DNA of 64,000 bases from Petrachloros mirabilis ULC683 (GTDB taxonomy: Bacteria; Cyanobacteriota; Cyanobacteriia; Thermosynechococcales; Thermosynechococcaceae). Location of the stretch: contig NZ_WVIC01000004.1 in assembly GCF_009939295.1 (NCBI RefSeq), positions 62,001 to 126,000 on the forward strand, read 5' to 3'. Positions 63,566 through 64,000 of the stretch are shown here, in pieces (position 1 is the first letter of the stretch; each line of letters starts with the position of its first letter). Position numbers and translations under genes: made by a program. The notes beneath the pieces are model-generated. The model saw only the letters and a list, made by a program, of their open reading frames with translations, did no database searches and was not told where the DNA came from.

Positions 63566-64000
63566 TTACTGGACGCTATGTTTGAGGGCACGTGCCATTT
63601 CGCGGTTGTCTTGCTTGCGTTTGAGGTCTTCCCGCTTATCGTGTAGTTTCTTGCCGCGCCCTAGGGCGATGACGACCTTAATTAAGCCATTTTTGAGATA
63701 CATTTTTAGGGGCACTAAGGTCAACCCCTTTTGCTCAGTCTGGCCAATGAGTTTGCGAATTTCGCGCTTGTGCAGCAGCAATTTACGATGGCGACGGGGC
63801 TCATGATTAAACACTTGACTGACGGTACTCAGGGGGGAGATATGCACATTCATGAGCCAGGCTTCTCCGTTGCGAATCCGGGCAAAGCCATCCCTCAGGT
63901 TGACTTTGCCAGCCCGAATCGCCTTGACCTCTGTGCCGGTCAGTTCCAGGCCGGCTTCGTAGGTTTCCAGAATTTCGTACAGGAACCGCGCTTGACGGTT
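63566..64000 (-). CDS. smpB: SsrA-binding protein SmpB (5' end outside the window)
   Basis: 144 residues visible, reading into the window edge; about 10 N-terminal residues are missing. '[20 protein letters not shown]', '[20 protein letters not shown]' and the C-terminal '[18 protein letters not shown]' are unmistakable. SmpB binds tmRNA and brings it to stalled ribosomes for trans-translation. The basic tail that mimics an mRNA in the channel is intact. ATG 63853 is internal (Met of 'WLMNVH'), not the true start. The tmRNA gene is not in this window. Confidence 0.96.
   Translation of the reverse strand, partial: NRQARFLYEILETYEAGLELTGTEVKAIRAGKVNLRDGFARIRNGEAWLMNVHISPLSTVSQVFNHEPRRHRKLLLHKREIRKLIGQTEQKGLTLVPLKMYLKNGLIKVVIALGRGKKLHDKREDLKRKQDNREMARALKHSVQ

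Overview
This is chromosomal DNA of a cyanobacterium, most likely a filamentous Leptolyngbya-like or Oscillatoriales-type genome. The HIP1 octamer GCGATCGC and its near relatives recur throughout. Several families are cyanobacterial or mainly so: a PATAN/REC regulator, an alr0857-type protein, a DUF2808 protein, a pentapeptide-repeat protein, XisH/XisI and a CcbP-like calcium-binding protein. Housekeeping genes (argC, proA, cysH, gloB, smpB, an EF-G paralogue, urease genes) alternate with accessory DNA.

Region by region. 0-16.3 kb: mostly single genes. These are two VOC proteins, a broken and an intact Uma2 nuclease, a PATAN/REC regulator, an acyltransferase, a sugar epimerase + glycosyltransferase pair, CysH, a DUF922 protease-like protein, an FAD oxidoreductase with SLH domains, GloB, an EgtD-like methyltransferase, a pentapeptide protein, a DUF938 methyltransferase and a DUF2808 protein. 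16.3-28.4 kb: an accessory island. It holds a minus-strand group (TetR regulator, two CPBP membrane proteases, a secreted S33-type hydrolase), then decayed genes (AraC, SDR, ISL3 transposase, EEP nuclease), then a relic of an integron cassette array without a visible integrase. The array contains a VapBC-like pair whose attC start is occupied by a group IIC-type intron, an isochorismatase fragment followed by an attC, and a broken HigBA pair. IS4- and ISAs1-family elements cut through it. 28.4-35.2 kb: four minus-strand genes for exported proteins. One is a large outer-membrane beta-barrel candidate, two are paralogues produced by a tandem duplication of about 1.9 kb, and one is small. I do not recognise these families; they are my best candidate for an undescribed surface or secretion system. 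35.7-64 kb: a hybrid sensor kinase, argC, cls, a TolC-type channel, an SRAP protein, regulator and acetyltransferase fragments, a DUF433/DUF5615 toxin-antitoxin pair followed directly by a second attC, a CcbP-like gene whose 3' end runs into that attC, an ABC-2 exporter, monomeric isocitrate dehydrogenase, xisHI, a GST, rfbD, proA, a two-partner secretion porin, hslO-ureD-ureA-ureB without ureC, an EF-G paralogue, a MerR regulator and the 5'-truncated smpB.

Two dispersed repeat families run through the window. One is a ~107-bp element with 10-bp TATAGCGGTT-type inverted ends (six copies). The other is a C/G-rich element built around 'CCCCCTAAATCCCCC'-like hairpins, one copy of which has been absorbed in frame into the FAD-oxidoreductase gene. 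Several observations (attC pairing, intron insertion point, duplicated spacers, frameshifts) were read directly from the bases. Family names come from motif recognition without database searches.
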